Source: Candidatus Phyllobacterium onerii
Lineage (GTDB): Bacteria; Pseudomonadota; Alphaproteobacteria; Rhizobiales; Rhizobiaceae
Assembly (NCBI RefSeq): GCF_028331445.1
Contig: NZ_JAQMHX010000008.1
Span: 230,156-294,155 of the forward strand
Direction: 5' to 3'
Length of the DNA stretch: 64,000 nt
This document shows positions 17,615 to 26,981 of this stretch, in pieces (the first letter of the stretch is position 1; each line of letters begins with the position of its first letter). The translations under genes and the position numbers were made by a program. The notes beneath the pieces are model-generated. The model was given only the letters and a program-made list of their open reading frames with translations. It was not told the DNA's origin and made no database searches.

Positions 17615-19236
17615 TTCGTCTTACCGGCGGAGAGGTCGTCGATCCCGTCAACGGCGCAACCGCAAAGCGCGACGTCTGGATCAGGGACGGCCTGCTTGTC
17701 GATGCGCCGAAGGGCGCGACGGCGGACGAGACGCACGACGTCTCCGGCTGCATCGTCATGGCCGGAGCCATCGATATCCATTCGCATATTGGCGGCGGCA
17801 ATGTGAACACCGCGCGCCTGCTTCTACCCGAGCATCACCGCGCGCACCTGCCGCGCCCGGCCAATACACCACTGTCGAACGCCGGCTGGTCGACCTTCCA
17901 GACCGGCACGCTCTACGCGCAGATGGGTTTTACCACCGTTGTCGAGCCAGCGATGGCGCCGTATGCCGCTTTGCATACGCATCTCGAACTCGCCGACATC
18001 CCGATCATCGACAAGGCGACGCTTGCGATCCTCGGCAATGATGATTTTACCCTGTCGCTCCTCCGCGATAGCAAATCCAAGGCGATGCTCGACGATTATG
18101 TCGCCTGGATCATCGGCTCAAGCCGCGCCTTGGGTGTTAAAGTTATCAATGCCGGCGCGGCGGCGGCCTTCAAGGAGAATGTCCGCTCGTTCTCGCTCGA
18201 TGATATCGTGCCGGAATATGGCGTCAGCTCGCGCAAGATCGTCAAGTCGCTGCAGGCATCTGTGACGCGGCTTGGCGTTCCGCATCCCCTGCATGTGCAC
18301 GCCAACAATCTCGGCATTGCCGGCAGTGCCGACACGGCTGCTGCGACGATTGCCGCGACAGAAGGGGTGCCGCTGCATCTCGCCCATCTGCAGTTCTATG
18401 GCTATGGCACCGAGGGCAAGCGTAAATTCTCGTCGGAAGCGGCTCGGCTGGCGGAAGCCGTCAACGCTAATCCGGATGTCACAATCGACATTGGCCAGGT
18501 GATGTTCGGCCAGACGGTGACAATCTCGTCGGACGTGATGCGGCAGTTTTCCGCGATCGGCAATGCCAGCCCGAAAAAGACCGTGATTCTCGATGGCGAC
18601 GGCAATGGCGGCGGCGGCATCGTGCCCTATCGCTATAAACAGGACTATTACGGCTCGCTGCAATGGGCCGTCGGCCTCGAGCTTTTCCTGCTCATCACCG
18701 ACCCATGGCGCGTCTACTTCACCACCGATCATCCGAACGGCGCGCCTTTCACCGCCTATCCGGAACTCTTCGAACTCTTGATGAGCAGCAATGCCCGCGA
18801 TGCGAAATCCACCGAGCTCAATGCAACGGCGCTCGGTCTGACGACACTTGCCTCGGTTCGCCGTGAATACACGCTGGAAGAGATCGCCATCATGACCCGT
18901 GCAGCTCCCGCCAAGCTCCTTGGCCTCAAGGATCGCGGCCATCTCGGGGCCGGCGCCATCGCCGATGTCGCGGTCTATCGCAAGGGCAGGGACATCGCAA
19001 AAATGTTCCGCGAAGCCGCGCTGGTCTTCAAGAATGGCGATCTCGTCGTCAAGAACGGCAAGGTCACCCATTATCGCTGGGGCAAGACTCTGCGCCTCAA
19101 CCCGCCGCCGGACAAGGCGATGGTCAAGCGCATGCAAGCCTACCACGAAGAGCGCTACGGTCTTTCGCTCGACTGGTTCACCTTCCCGGATTCCGCAATC
19201 CAGCGTCCGGACCCATTTGCGGAGGTGATTTCATGA
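17608..19236 (+). CDS. fhcA: Formyltransferase/hydrolase complex subunit A (N-formyl hydrolase)
   Basis: Catalytic subunit that hydrolyses the formyl-methanofuran analogue to formate. The 542-aa amidohydrolase shows metal ligands DIHSHIGGG (about 56), HVHANNLG (about 231), VPLHLAHLQFYGYG, and the conserved late Asp in TTDHPNGAPF (about 373). Domain order is a small beta-sandwich at both ends around the barrel. Length fits FhcA. Starts within the fhcB stop and overlaps fhcD as ATGA, giving the fixed order fhcBADC. Confidence 0.95.
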   Translation: MLIRLTGGEVVDPVNGATAKRDVWIRDGLLVDAPKGATADETHDVSGCIVMAGAIDIHSHIGGGNVNTARLLLPEHHRAHLPRPANTPLSNAGWSTFQTGTLYAQMGFTTVVEPAMAPYAALHTHLELADIPIIDKATLAILGNDDFTLSLLRDSKSKAMLDDYVAWIIGSSRALGVKVINAGAAAAFKENVRSFSLDDIVPEYGVSSRKIVKSLQASVTRLGVPHPLHVHANNLGIAGSADTAAATIAATEGVPLHLAHLQFYGYGTEGKRKFSSEAARLAEAVNANPDVTIDIGQVMFGQTVTISSDVMRQFSAIGNASPKKTVILDGDGNGGGGIVPYRYKQDYYGSLQWAVGLELFLLITDPWRVYFTTDHPNGAPFTAYPELFELLMSSNARDAKSTELNATALGLTTLASVRREYTLEEIAIMTRAAPAKLLGLKDRGHLGAGAIADVAVYRKGRDIAKMFREAALVFKNGDLVVKNGKVTHYRWGKTLRLNPPPDKAMVKRMQAYHEERYGLSLDWFTFPDSAIQRPDPFAEVIS

Positions 19237-20150
19237 ACGGGATGCATCAGTTGAACCGCAATGGCGTCGTTATCGACGACACGTTCGCCGAAGCCTTCGG
19301 CATGCGCGCCACTGCGATCATCATCACGGCGCCGACGTTGAAGTGGGCGCGGCAGGCCGCCATCACCATGACTGGTTATGCGACCTCGGTTATCGGCTGC
19401 GGCTGCGAGGCGGCCATCGACAGGGATTTGCCCGCGTCGAAAACCCCGGATGGCCGGCCGGGTTGCCGTGTCATGATTTTTGCCATGGGCACGGACGAGT
19501 TGCAGAAGCAGTTGAAGAACCGCCTCGGTCAGTGTGTGCTGACATCGCCCGGCAGCGCCTGCTTTGCCGATCTTGAAGGAACAGCGCCGCTCGATCTCGG
19601 CAATGCGCTGCGCTATTTCGGCGATGGCTGGCAGATATCGAAGAAGTTTGGTGGCAAGCACTATTGGCGCGTGCCGGTGATGGATGGCGAGTTCCTGTGC
19701 GAGGCAACGACGGGGCTGACCAAGCTTGCCGTTGGCGGCGGCAATCTCCTGCTCCTTGCTGCCGACAATGCCAAGGCCCTGCGCGCGGCGGAACGGGCCG
19801 TAGCCGCGATCGAAAAGGTGCCCGGCGCGATCATGCCGTTCCCGGGTGGCGTCGTCCGGTCGGGCTCGAAAGTCGGCGGCAAGTACAAGGGCATGATGGC
19901 TTCGACGAATGATGCTTTTGCACCGACCCTGCGCGGCGTTGTCAACTCCGCGCTGACGCCGGAGGTTAATGCAGTGCTGGAGATCGTCATCGATGGCGAG
20001 ACCGACGACGCTGTGACGGCTGCCATGCGCGCAGGACTGAAGGCGGTCATCGAACTTGGGCCCAAGCGAGGTGCGGTTCGGATCAGCGCCGGCAATTATG
20101 GCGGCAAGCTCGGCAAGTTCCACTACCACCTGAAGGATCTGCTGCCATGA
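19233..20150 (+). CDS. fhcD: Formylmethanofuran:H4MPT formyltransferase subunit
   Basis: Transfers the formyl group from formyl-H4MPT to the methanofuran analogue. The 305-aa protein carries the family start NGVVIDDTFAEAFGMRATAIIITAP, the central SPGSACFADLEG, and the late GTF block VVRSGSKVGGKYKGMMASTNDAFAPTL. It overlaps both fhcA and fhcC by 4 bases. Confidence 0.95.
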   Translation: MNGMHQLNRNGVVIDDTFAEAFGMRATAIIITAPTLKWARQAAITMTGYATSVIGCGCEAAIDRDLPASKTPDGRPGCRVMIFAMGTDELQKQLKNRLGQCVLTSPGSACFADLEGTAPLDLGNALRYFGDGWQISKKFGGKHYWRVPVMDGEFLCEATTGLTKLAVGGGNLLLLAADNAKALRAAERAVAAIEKVPGAIMPFPGGVVRSGSKVGGKYKGMMASTNDAFAPTLRGVVNSALTPEVNAVLEIVIDGETDDAVTAAMRAGLKAVIELGPKRGAVRISAGNYGGKLGKFHYHLKDLLP

Positions 20151-20962
20151 AAGCGCTGACCTTCTCGCTGCTTGCCGAACCGGAAGAACGTCTCGACCTG
20201 TCGGCTCTGACACCTGCCGGGCTGGCCGGGTTGACGGATGTGCAGATCGCCAAGCTGCGTATCGGAACTACTCGCGATCCCGCCTTGGTGGGCGATATCT
20301 TCAAGGTCACCGGCAAAGATTTTCAGAGCATTATTTTCGAGGGCGGCAGTGCGCGTTTCGACAAGGTCGGCACCGGGCTGAGCGGCGGTGCCATTCGCGT
20401 CACCGGCAATGTCGGTCTTGAGGCGGGCAGGAAAATGTCCGGCGGTTCTCTGCTCATTGACGGCAGCGCCGGCGACCATGCGGGTTCGGGGATGGTCGAT
20501 GGTAGGCTTGAGATCAAGGGTAATGCCGGAGACTATCTCGGCGGGCCGCTTGCCGGTGAAATCACCGGCATGGAAGGCGGTTTGCTGATCGTTCGCGGCA
20601 AGGCCGGAAATTATGCGGGCGAAAGACTGCGCCGCGGCATCATTGCCATCCTCAAAGGTTGCGGTGACTATGCCGGCTACCGCATGATCGCCGGGTCGAT
20701 TGTCGTTGCCGGCCGCGTTGGCGCGATGCCCGGTTACCTGATGAAGCGCGGGTCCCTGTTCCTCGACCGCCGCCCGGAAAATCTTGCCCCGACCTTTGTT
20801 GACTGCGGTGAAACCGACATCGCTTTTTCGGGCGTGTTCGACCGGTTTCTTATCCAGGAGAAAATCATGGACAAGCCGCTGCTCGGCGCAAGACCGGGTA
20901 AATTTGGCGGCGACGTTGCCGTGTCCGGCAAGGGCGAAATTCTGTTCCGGCGAGGCAGGTAA
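20147..20962 (+). CDS. fhcC: Formyltransferase/hydrolase complex subunit C
   Basis: Structural subunit with a right-handed beta-helix made of glycine-rich repeats (GAIRVTGNVGLEAGRKMSGG, GSLLIDGSAGDHAGSGMVDG, RLEIKGNAGDYLGGPLAGE, about residues 75-185), also seen in FwdC and in the C-terminal domain of glutamate synthase. 271 aa, normal length. Last gene of fhcBADC; no clear terminator follows immediately, but the composite inverted repeat at 21028-21199 begins 65 bases downstream. Confidence 0.93.
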   Translation: MKALTFSLLAEPEERLDLSALTPAGLAGLTDVQIAKLRIGTTRDPALVGDIFKVTGKDFQSIIFEGGSARFDKVGTGLSGGAIRVTGNVGLEAGRKMSGGSLLIDGSAGDHAGSGMVDGRLEIKGNAGDYLGGPLAGEITGMEGGLLIVRGKAGNYAGERLRRGIIAILKGCGDYAGYRMIAGSIVVAGRVGAMPGYLMKRGSLFLDRRPENLAPTFVDCGETDIAFSGVFDRFLIQEKIMDKPLLGARPGKFGGDVAVSGKGEILFRRGR

Positions 20963-21027
20963 CTGATTCCTGCCGCTGATTTTGATGAGATGGTATGAAC
21001 AGTATTTGAAAAAGGGCGCCTTGCTTT

Positions 21028-21199
21028 CCGTCATCCTCGGGCTTGACCCGAGGACCCATCAGCGTTTCAACCAACTCGACGCGTTTCAGCAAGACGGCGA
21101 TACGGTACACAGAACCAAATCCTACTGAAACGCTTCGGAAGAATTGGTGTGCAGCGCCACTTGGCCGTGGGTCCTCGGGTCAAGCCCGAGGATGACGGA
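21028..21199. repeat. Composite inverted repeat (palindromic intergenic element)
   Basis: A perfect 31-bp inverted repeat: 21028-21058 is the exact reverse complement of 21169-21199. Each arm is itself partly palindromic around CTCGGGCTTGACCCGAG. Inside lies a second, shorter inverted pair, AGCGTTTCA at 21061-21069 and TGAAACGCT at 21127-21135. The sequence type is a common Hyphomicrobiales intergenic repeat. No transposase is present. The rest of the 574-base gap up to 21536 holds a promoter region for the MFS gene and no gene that I can support. Confidence 0.85.
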
Positions 21200-21536
21200 G
21201 AGAGTGGGGGCAGCTGACAAAAAAATTAAAGAAACGCTCGTTCAATTAATCTGCCGCCGAATTGCCGGAAACTGCCATTCTCGAGGGTTTGAAAGCTGTT
21301 TTTGGCGCAGATATCGCGCGCCTTCTTGCGGTTCTCACATATGAATGTCGGAATCTCACATAAGGAACCTCGAATCTGGCGCAAGATTTTCAACCGGCGC
21401 GTTTAATCTAATTGTATGAAGTTGTGAGAAACCCGCAAATTGGCGGGAGGGCGGAATTCGACGACTGGCAATCGGTGGAGTCTCGCTTATAACGGGATAG
21501 TAACGCCAATGTCTTCCAAAGAAGAAAGTTGACGAG

Positions 21537-23165
21537 GTGACAGACCGGGCATCGCCACTCGCGCCATTCAGACACGATATTTTCAGAACTGTCTGGCTCG
21601 CGAGTCTTTCCTCCAATTTCGGTTCCCTGATCCAGTCAGTCGGCGCGGCCTGGATGATGACAACCATCTCCGATTCCGTGGACATGGTTGCGCTGGTGCA
21701 GGCGTCGACGGCACTGCCTATCATGCTGTTTTCGTTGGTATCCGGCGCTCTTGCCGACAATTTCAACCGCCGCCGGGTGATGCTTGTCGCGCAGTGTTTC
21801 ATGCTCGGCGTATCGGTTTTTCTAACCTTGTTCTCTCACTTCAACCTGATCACGCCGTGGCTGCTGCTCTGCTTCACTTTCTTGATCGGGTGCGGAACGG
21901 CGCTGAACAACCCTTCATGGCAGGCTTCGGTGGGGGATATGGTACCGCGCGATGATTTGCCGAATGCGGTCGCATTGAACAGCATGGGCTTCAATATTAC
22001 CCGCAGCGTTGGCCCTGCCATCGGCGGTGTGATTGTCGCTATAGCAGGTGCCGCAGCTGCGTTCGCAGTCAATACTGTAAGTTATTTGCCGTTGATATAT
22101 GCATTGTTCCGCTGGCAGCCGAAATACGACGCCAATCCCTTGCCGCGCGAAACTTTGGGGCGGGCGATTTCCGCTGGTCTGCGCTACGTCGCGATGTCTC
22201 CGAACATCGGAAAAGTCATTTTTCGCAGCTTCATTTTCGGCCTCTCCGCCAGCGCCGTTCTCGCTCTTTTACCACTGGTGGCGCGTGATCTCGTCCATGG
22301 CGGCCCGCTGGTTTACGGTGTCATGCTCGGCTCCTTCGGCATCGGGGCGATCGCCGGTGCATTGATCAGCGCGCGTCTGCGGGAATATCTGTCGAGCGAA
22401 GCCATTGTTCGCATTGCCTTTATTGGCTTCGCAGTGAGTGCTGGCCTCACCGCAGTGAGCAGCAATGTCTGGCCGACCAATGTCGCATTGCTGCTTTCCG
22501 GTGCATGCTGGGTGCTTGCGCTTTCGCTGTTCAACGTGACGGTGCAGCTCTCGACGCCGCGCTGGGTGGTCGGCCGCGCCTTATCGCTTTACCAGACGAC
22601 GACTTTTGGCGGCATCGCCGGCGGCAGCTGGTTATGGGGCGTTGCAGCGGGCGAGTATGGCGCAGACAGGGCATTGCTCGCTTCAAGTATAGTCATGTTG
22701 TTCGGCGCGGCGATTGGCCTGCGCTATGCTTTGCCAGAGTTTAAAACGCTCAATCTCGATCCACTCAATCGCTTCAGCGAGCCGCTGCTGAAACTCGACC
22801 TGAAACCGCGCAGCGGCCCTATCGTCATCATGATCGATTATGTGATTGCCGAGGACGATGTCCCTGATTTCCTTGTGGTTATGGCCGCCCGGCGTCGCGT
22901 CCGCATTCGCGATGGGGCAGGGCATTGGGCGCTGATGCGCGATCTGGAGAACCCCGAAATATGGACCGAAAGTTACCACACGCCGACCTGGGTCGAGTAT
23001 GTGCGTCACAATCAGCGGCGCACCCAGGCTGATGCCGCCATCGGGGATCGGATCCGCGCGTTGCACCGCGGTCTTTCGGAACCGCGCGTGCATCGCATGA
23101 TCGAGCGCCAGACCATCCTGCCGCACGATATCGCCGCGCACAAAACACCGATTGATCTGTCCTGA
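21537..23165 (+). CDS. MFS transporter (EntS/MFS_3-type) with a C-terminal soluble domain
   Basis: A 542-aa inner-membrane transporter. Residues about 1-415 hold the 12-helix MFS core; SGALADNFNRRRVMLVAQ is the loop 2-3 motif, and the family is the EntS-like exporter group. Residues about 420-542 are a soluble domain (IVIMIDYVIAEDDVPDFLVVMA) that looks like the ferredoxin-fold monooxygenase-like tail common in this branch. Substrate not predictable; efflux is the likely direction. The start is a GTG. It follows the inverted repeat element and is not part of the C1 operon. Confidence 0.8.
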   Translation: MTDRASPLAPFRHDIFRTVWLASLSSNFGSLIQSVGAAWMMTTISDSVDMVALVQASTALPIMLFSLVSGALADNFNRRRVMLVAQCFMLGVSVFLTLFSHFNLITPWLLLCFTFLIGCGTALNNPSWQASVGDMVPRDDLPNAVALNSMGFNITRSVGPAIGGVIVAIAGAAAAFAVNTVSYLPLIYALFRWQPKYDANPLPRETLGRAISAGLRYVAMSPNIGKVIFRSFIFGLSASAVLALLPLVARDLVHGGPLVYGVMLGSFGIGAIAGALISARLREYLSSEAIVRIAFIGFAVSAGLTAVSSNVWPTNVALLLSGACWVLALSLFNVTVQLSTPRWVVGRALSLYQTTTFGGIAGGSWLWGVAAGEYGADRALLASSIVMLFGAAIGLRYALPEFKTLNLDPLNRFSEPLLKLDLKPRSGPIVIMIDYVIAEDDVPDFLVVMAARRRVRIRDGAGHWALMRDLENPEIWTESYHTPTWVEYVRHNQRRTQADAAIGDRIRALHRGLSEPRVHRMIERQTILPHDIAAHKTPIDLS

Positions 23166-23258
23166 TAAAGCAGAATTGTCCAATACATTCATATTGTTGT
23201 CGCATGCGGAGCTTAGAAAGCCGCCGAACGATTGATATGACCATAAGAGGCGTTGAAA

Positions 23259-23879
23259 ATGAGCGAAAAGATGCTGGGGATTGCCCCGACAATTCACCCG
23301 ACGGCAACCGTGCGGGATAGTACGCTGGGGCAATATACCGAGGTTGGCGCGCGCACGGCCATCGCCGAAACGGAGTTCGGCGACTACAGCTATATCGTGC
23401 ATGACGGCTCAATAATTTACGCAAAGATCGGCAAGTTCTGTTCGATCGCCGCCTTTACCCGGATCAATCCGGGAAATCATGCAACGTGGCGCGCCAGCCA
23501 GCATCATTACAGTTATCGCTCGCGACAGTTTGGTTTTGATCTTGGCGATGACGATGAATTCTTCCAATGGCGCCGCGATCACAAGGTGAACATCGGCAAT
23601 GATGTGTGGATTGGTCACGGAGCCGTTATCATGCCGGGAATTACTATCGGAGATGGTGCCGTCGTCGGCTCTTCGGCCGTAGTGACCAAGGATGTCGAGC
23701 CATATACCATTGTTGCTGGCGTGCCGGCAAAAATCATCAGGCGCCGCCATCCGGAAATACTTGCGGAGAAGTTGATTGCTCTCGCCTGGTGGGACTGGAG
23801 CCACGAAAAGCTTGGAGAAACGCTTTCGGATATGCGCGCCTTGAGCGCCGAGGCTTTTGTCGAAAAGTATAGTACTTAA
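23259..23879 (+). CDS. Left-handed beta-helix transferase of the phosphonate-associated family
   Basis: A 206-aa hexapeptide-repeat acyltransferase. Repeats run from TIHPTATVRDSTLGQYTEVGART to WIGHGAVIMPGITIGDGAVVGSSAVVTKDVEPYTIVAGVPAKIIRRR. The insert (NPGNHATWRASQHHYSYRSRQFGF, about 70-93) and the tail WWDWSHEKL match the hexapeptide family that travels with phosphonate genes. Two phnM-like genes lie just downstream on the other strand, which supports a role in phosphonate use. AGAGG precedes the ATG at 23259 by 8 bases; a TTG two codons earlier is less likely. Confidence 0.82.
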   Translation: MSEKMLGIAPTIHPTATVRDSTLGQYTEVGARTAIAETEFGDYSYIVHDGSIIYAKIGKFCSIAAFTRINPGNHATWRASQHHYSYRSRQFGFDLGDDDEFFQWRRDHKVNIGNDVWIGHGAVIMPGITIGDGAVVGSSAVVTKDVEPYTIVAGVPAKIIRRRHPEILAEKLIALAWWDWSHEKLGETLSDMRALSAEAFVEKYST

Positions 23880-23886
23880 CGATACT

Positions 23887-23910
23887 GGCGCGTCAGGAGA
23901 CGCGCCTTCC
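23887..23910. terminator. Hairpin between transferase and phnM, overlapping the phnM stop
   Basis: An 8-bp stem GGCGCGTC/GACGCGCC with a four-base loop, followed on the plus strand by TTCCTTCC. It starts 8 bases after the transferase stop and includes the phnM stop at 23893-23895, so it ends the plus-strand transcript inside the 3' end of the convergent gene. Confidence 0.55.
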
Positions 23911-25032
23911 TTCCCGCCATACGCTCAATATGACCGGAACGCCATCTATTAGACGGACTCTGCTGAAATCGGCCCGCTTGCCTATCTCAATAACGCCACG
24001 GTCGTTCAGGCCGACCATGCGAGCCGGATTGGCTGATACGAACGATACCGCCTTCGCAAGATCGATTCCTGCGCTTTGGTTGAGCAAAAACACCGATTGC
24101 ATCAGGCTGGAAGGCACATAGTCGGATGAAAGTCCGTCAAGAAGATCCTGCTGCACCAGATCGATCGCCGAGACGTTGCCTGAATGCGACCCGCCACGAA
24201 CCACATTCGGTGCACCCATGACGACTTTCATACCGCGCCGGTGGGCGTGGTCTGCAGCATCTATACTTGTCGGAAACTCCGATATGGAGATGCCGTCGTT
24301 CATGGCTTCGTCGACGTGCTCCGGCGTTGTGTCATCGTGGCTGGCCAACACAGTGCCATGCTGGCGAGCAAGGTCGATCACGGCGGTTCGATAGCGGTTA
24401 ACATATTGAGATTGCGCCGCGATTCGATCTGCAACCATCTGGTCGAATTCAAGATCCGTCCATTTTTTGTCGCGATTGAATTGCCGCCATTTGGCGAGAT
24501 CCGCCCATTGCCGCTGGCCGGGTGTATGATCCATCAACGAGACGAGCTTGACGTAAGGGTTGTCCGCAATCGGCTTGTAGATATCGAGCACAGCCGGATC
24601 TGCCAGCTCACAGCGCAGATGCAACAGATGCTCGCTGCGAAGTACTTCTCGAACACGCGGATTGGCAACAGTTTCCACTGTAGTTGTGATCATCTGGCGG
24701 CGGGCGCTTGCCGAAGAATATTCGCCGACTGCGACAGCATCGAATACTGTAGTAATTCCAGCGCCGGCAATCTGCACATCGTGCGCAACCACCGATGCGG
24801 CACTTGAGGGCCACATGACCCCGGGCCGCGGCTGCAGATGCTTTTCGAGGTTGTCCGTGTGAAGCTCGACGAAGCCAGGAATAAGAAAATCGCCTTCAAA
24901 ATCAACTGCATTAGTAACGGAGCTTGGCCCTTCTCCGATGTCCTGGATCAGGCCATCTCGAACGCCCATGGACCCATCGAGGGTGCGATCCGCCAGGACC
25001 AGCCGGGCATTGGTGACGAGCATTTCGGTCAT
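23893..25032 (-). CDS. phnM: PhnM-type alpha-D-ribose 1-methylphosphonate 5-triphosphate diphosphatase, copy 1
   Basis: A 379-aa amidohydrolase of the PhnM family, which releases diphosphate from the ribosyl-phosphonate triphosphate of the C-P lyase route. Metal-site and family motifs are PGFVELHTDNLEKH (about 52), SLMDHTPGQRQ, VLASHDDTTPEHV, APNVVRGGSHSGNVSA and SSDYVPSSLMQ. ATG at 25032 is favoured, with GGA upstream and the matching family start. It is downstream of a second phnM, 11 bases after its stop. No phnGHIJKL genes are in the window. Confidence 0.88.
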   Translation of the reverse strand: MTEMLVTNARLVLADRTLDGSMGVRDGLIQDIGEGPSSVTNAVDFEGDFLIPGFVELHTDNLEKHLQPRPGVMWPSSAASVVAHDVQIAGAGITTVFDAVAVGEYSSASARRQMITTTVETVANPRVREVLRSEHLLHLRCELADPAVLDIYKPIADNPYVKLVSLMDHTPGQRQWADLAKWRQFNRDKKWTDLEFDQMVADRIAAQSQYVNRYRTAVIDLARQHGTVLASHDDTTPEHVDEAMNDGISISEFPTSIDAADHAHRRGMKVVMGAPNVVRGGSHSGNVSAIDLVQQDLLDGLSSDYVPSSLMQSVFLLNQSAGIDLAKAVSFVSANPARMVGLNDRGVIEIGKRADFSRVRLIDGVPVILSVWREGRRVS

Positions 25033-25043
25033 GATTTTTCCAT

Positions 25044-26189
25044 TTAGTTGACGAGCCGTCCTTGCCGCCACACGGAGCGGATGACGGGGATGTTGTCCGC
25101 CAGATGTACCCGAATAAGGTCTGCACGCAAGCCCGGAAGGACTTCGCCGCGGTCGTCAAGACCGCAGACCCGCGCGGGAACGCTGGTCATCATGCGGACA
25201 GCCGAAGGCAGGTCAGTGTCGAATTCCGGCCGGTTTGCCAATAAAAACGCGCAATCCAGCATGGAACGCGGCACATAATCTGAAGTCAGGATGTCTACCA
25301 GTCCCTCGGCAAGCAGTTCAGTCACGGCCACGTTGCCCGACTGTGACCCGCCACGCAGCACATTTGGTGCACCCGCCACAATCAACATCGATTGGGCCCG
25401 CGCCTCACGCGCAGCCTCGATGCTGACCGGGAACTCTGCCACACGCACCCCTTCGGCATGCGCCATGCGGATATGCTCGACAGTCAGATCGTCGTGACTG
25501 AACATGGGCAGGCCGCGCGTCTTGGCAAATTCGACGACGAGGTGCCGCACTTCACTTGAACTTGCTTCGAGGCTTTCCAGCAACTCCCGTGTTTCTTCTT
25601 CGACGGCCGCTCGATCCTTGCCGGTTTCCTTCATTCTCCGGTCGAGATAGTTCGACACATCATGACTTTGGCGCTTACCCGGAATGTGCTCCATGATCGA
25701 GATCACACGCACAATGTCCCGGTCGATGTTTTCCGCAATCAGCGCCGGCGTCATGTTATCGGTGATCTCGCAGCGCAGATGCACGAGGTGCTCGGCCCGC
25801 ATCATGCCCTTCGCACCGGCATATTCGAGCGCGTCGATCATCGGTCCGAGTATCTCGCGGCGTTCGGGATTTTTTATGGTAGCGCCGACACAAAGCGAAT
25901 CAAAAACCGTTGTGACACCGCCGCCGATGATTTGAGCATCATGTGCCATGACCGCCCGTAGCATATCCCATTTGACGTGAGCGCGCGGAAACACATGTTT
26001 TTCAAGGTGATCGGTGTGAGCATCGACGAGACCAGGCAGAATATAATCGCCGGCGACGTCAATCGAACCCGGCACCGCGGAACGCCCCATGTCTATACTG
26101 GCTATCGTGCCATCGACGATTTGCACCGAACCATTGATGATTGCATCGTCAAGAACGACGCGGGCGCCGGTAAGAATCAATTCGTTCAT
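25044..26189 (-). CDS. phnM: PhnM-type alpha-D-ribose 1-methylphosphonate 5-triphosphate diphosphatase, copy 2
   Basis: A second PhnM paralogue of 381 aa, clearly divergent from its neighbour but keeping PGLVDAHTDHLEKH, SIMEHIPGKRQ, PMFSHDDLTVEHI, APNVLRGGSQSGNVAV and LTSDYVPRSMLD. The ATG at 26189 has AAGGAAG 6 bases upstream and the family N-terminus MNELILTGARVVL. Because both copies keep the metal ligands, both look active. They probably arose by duplication within or before this lineage and may split substrates; that is inference. Confidence 0.88.
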   Translation of the reverse strand: MNELILTGARVVLDDAIINGSVQIVDGTIASIDMGRSAVPGSIDVAGDYILPGLVDAHTDHLEKHVFPRAHVKWDMLRAVMAHDAQIIGGGVTTVFDSLCVGATIKNPERREILGPMIDALEYAGAKGMMRAEHLVHLRCEITDNMTPALIAENIDRDIVRVISIMEHIPGKRQSHDVSNYLDRRMKETGKDRAAVEEETRELLESLEASSSEVRHLVVEFAKTRGLPMFSHDDLTVEHIRMAHAEGVRVAEFPVSIEAAREARAQSMLIVAGAPNVLRGGSQSGNVAVTELLAEGLVDILTSDYVPRSMLDCAFLLANRPEFDTDLPSAVRMMTSVPARVCGLDDRGEVLPGLRADLIRVHLADNIPVIRSVWRQGRLVN

Positions 26190-26389
26190 CGTGTGCTTCC
26201 TTCGAAATGCGGTAGCCAGGAATAGCGGCAATGACGCCGCGCGCGCCAATCCAAGTTGGCGATCTAAAGATTGCGTCCTTGTGACAATGTGTCTTTGGGG
26301 GAATCCGAAGTGGTTCTTATCCCGCTTTTCATGACAGGGACGTGACAAAGTCACCGAAACTAGCGACGAAGTATTGCTTAAGCACAGGT

Positions 26390-26435
26390 GAGTTCGCGCG
26401 ATTGCAGGAATGGACTTCCTGTATCGCGCGAATTC
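26390..26435. terminator. Long imperfect hairpin downstream of the NTF2-like gene
   Basis: The arms GTTCGCGCGAT...GCAGGAA and TTCCTGTATCGCGCGAA form a stem of about 20 bp with one bulge and a five-base loop. It lies 18 bases past the stop of the minus-strand NTF2-like gene, so it is a plausible transcript end. There is no clear T run. The rest of 26190-26389 holds the phnM promoter region and no gene that I can support. Confidence 0.5.
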
Positions 26436-26453
26436 GGCGGTATGCGGGTGGGA

Positions 26454-26876
26454 CTAGGGCTTCAGATCGACGGCAGCCTTGAAGCTGCCATCCATATAGA
26501 AAGGCACGGAGGCGTGTTCATGCGAGATTTTCCATGTGCCATTCTGCTTGATCAAGCCAATCGTCTGGCGAAACCAGACGTCAGGCTTCTCGCCGTCGGT
26601 TTTCTGTCCCGTCATGCGGACGAGACTGGTCGCGAAAGCTACATCGTCGCCGGCCGTAATCGCCATGTCGCGTGTTTCAATGCCGATTGATCCCTCCCAC
26701 GTATCGAACCAGCCTTGCAGGTCCTCATCGCCTTGCCGCAGCGGTGGAGCAAGCGTGAACTGTACAACATCATCGGCAAGATGAGCCAAGACTTGCGCGG
26801 CGTTCTTGTTGCTGATTGCTTTCGACCAGTCCTCTATTACAGCTGCAACTGTGATTTTCTCGTCGTGTGTGGTCAT
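26454..26876 (-). CDS. NTF2-like/SnoaL-type small protein
   Basis: A 140-aa NTF2-fold protein of the DUF4440/SgcJ-like kind: IEDWSKAISNKNAAQVLAHLADDVVQFTLAPPL, then WFDTWEGSIGIE, DVAFATSLVRMTGQ and DVWFRQTIGLIKQNGTWKISHEHASVPF. Such proteins often stand beside ECF sigma factors, as here. Binding partner or catalytic role unknown. SD AAGGAG stands just upstream of the ATG. The sigma factor gene ends about 105 bases upstream. Confidence 0.8.
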   Translation of the reverse strand: MTTHDEKITVAAVIEDWSKAISNKNAAQVLAHLADDVVQFTLAPPLRQGDEDLQGWFDTWEGSIGIETRDMAITAGDDVAFATSLVRMTGQKTDGEKPDVWFRQTIGLIKQNGTWKISHEHASVPFYMDGSFKAAVDLKP

Positions 26877-26981
26877 TTTGTTCTCCTTCGTTACCTCTGA
26901 ACCAAGGACGAATGAACAACCGCCGATCCGACACGGCTGCGAAAATCAATTCAATTGGTAGAATCAGTCCAGTTGGTGGAG

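Noticed and set aside
21028..21199. Insertion sequence with terminal inverted repeats
   Set aside because: The interior is too short for a transposase and no target duplication was seen.
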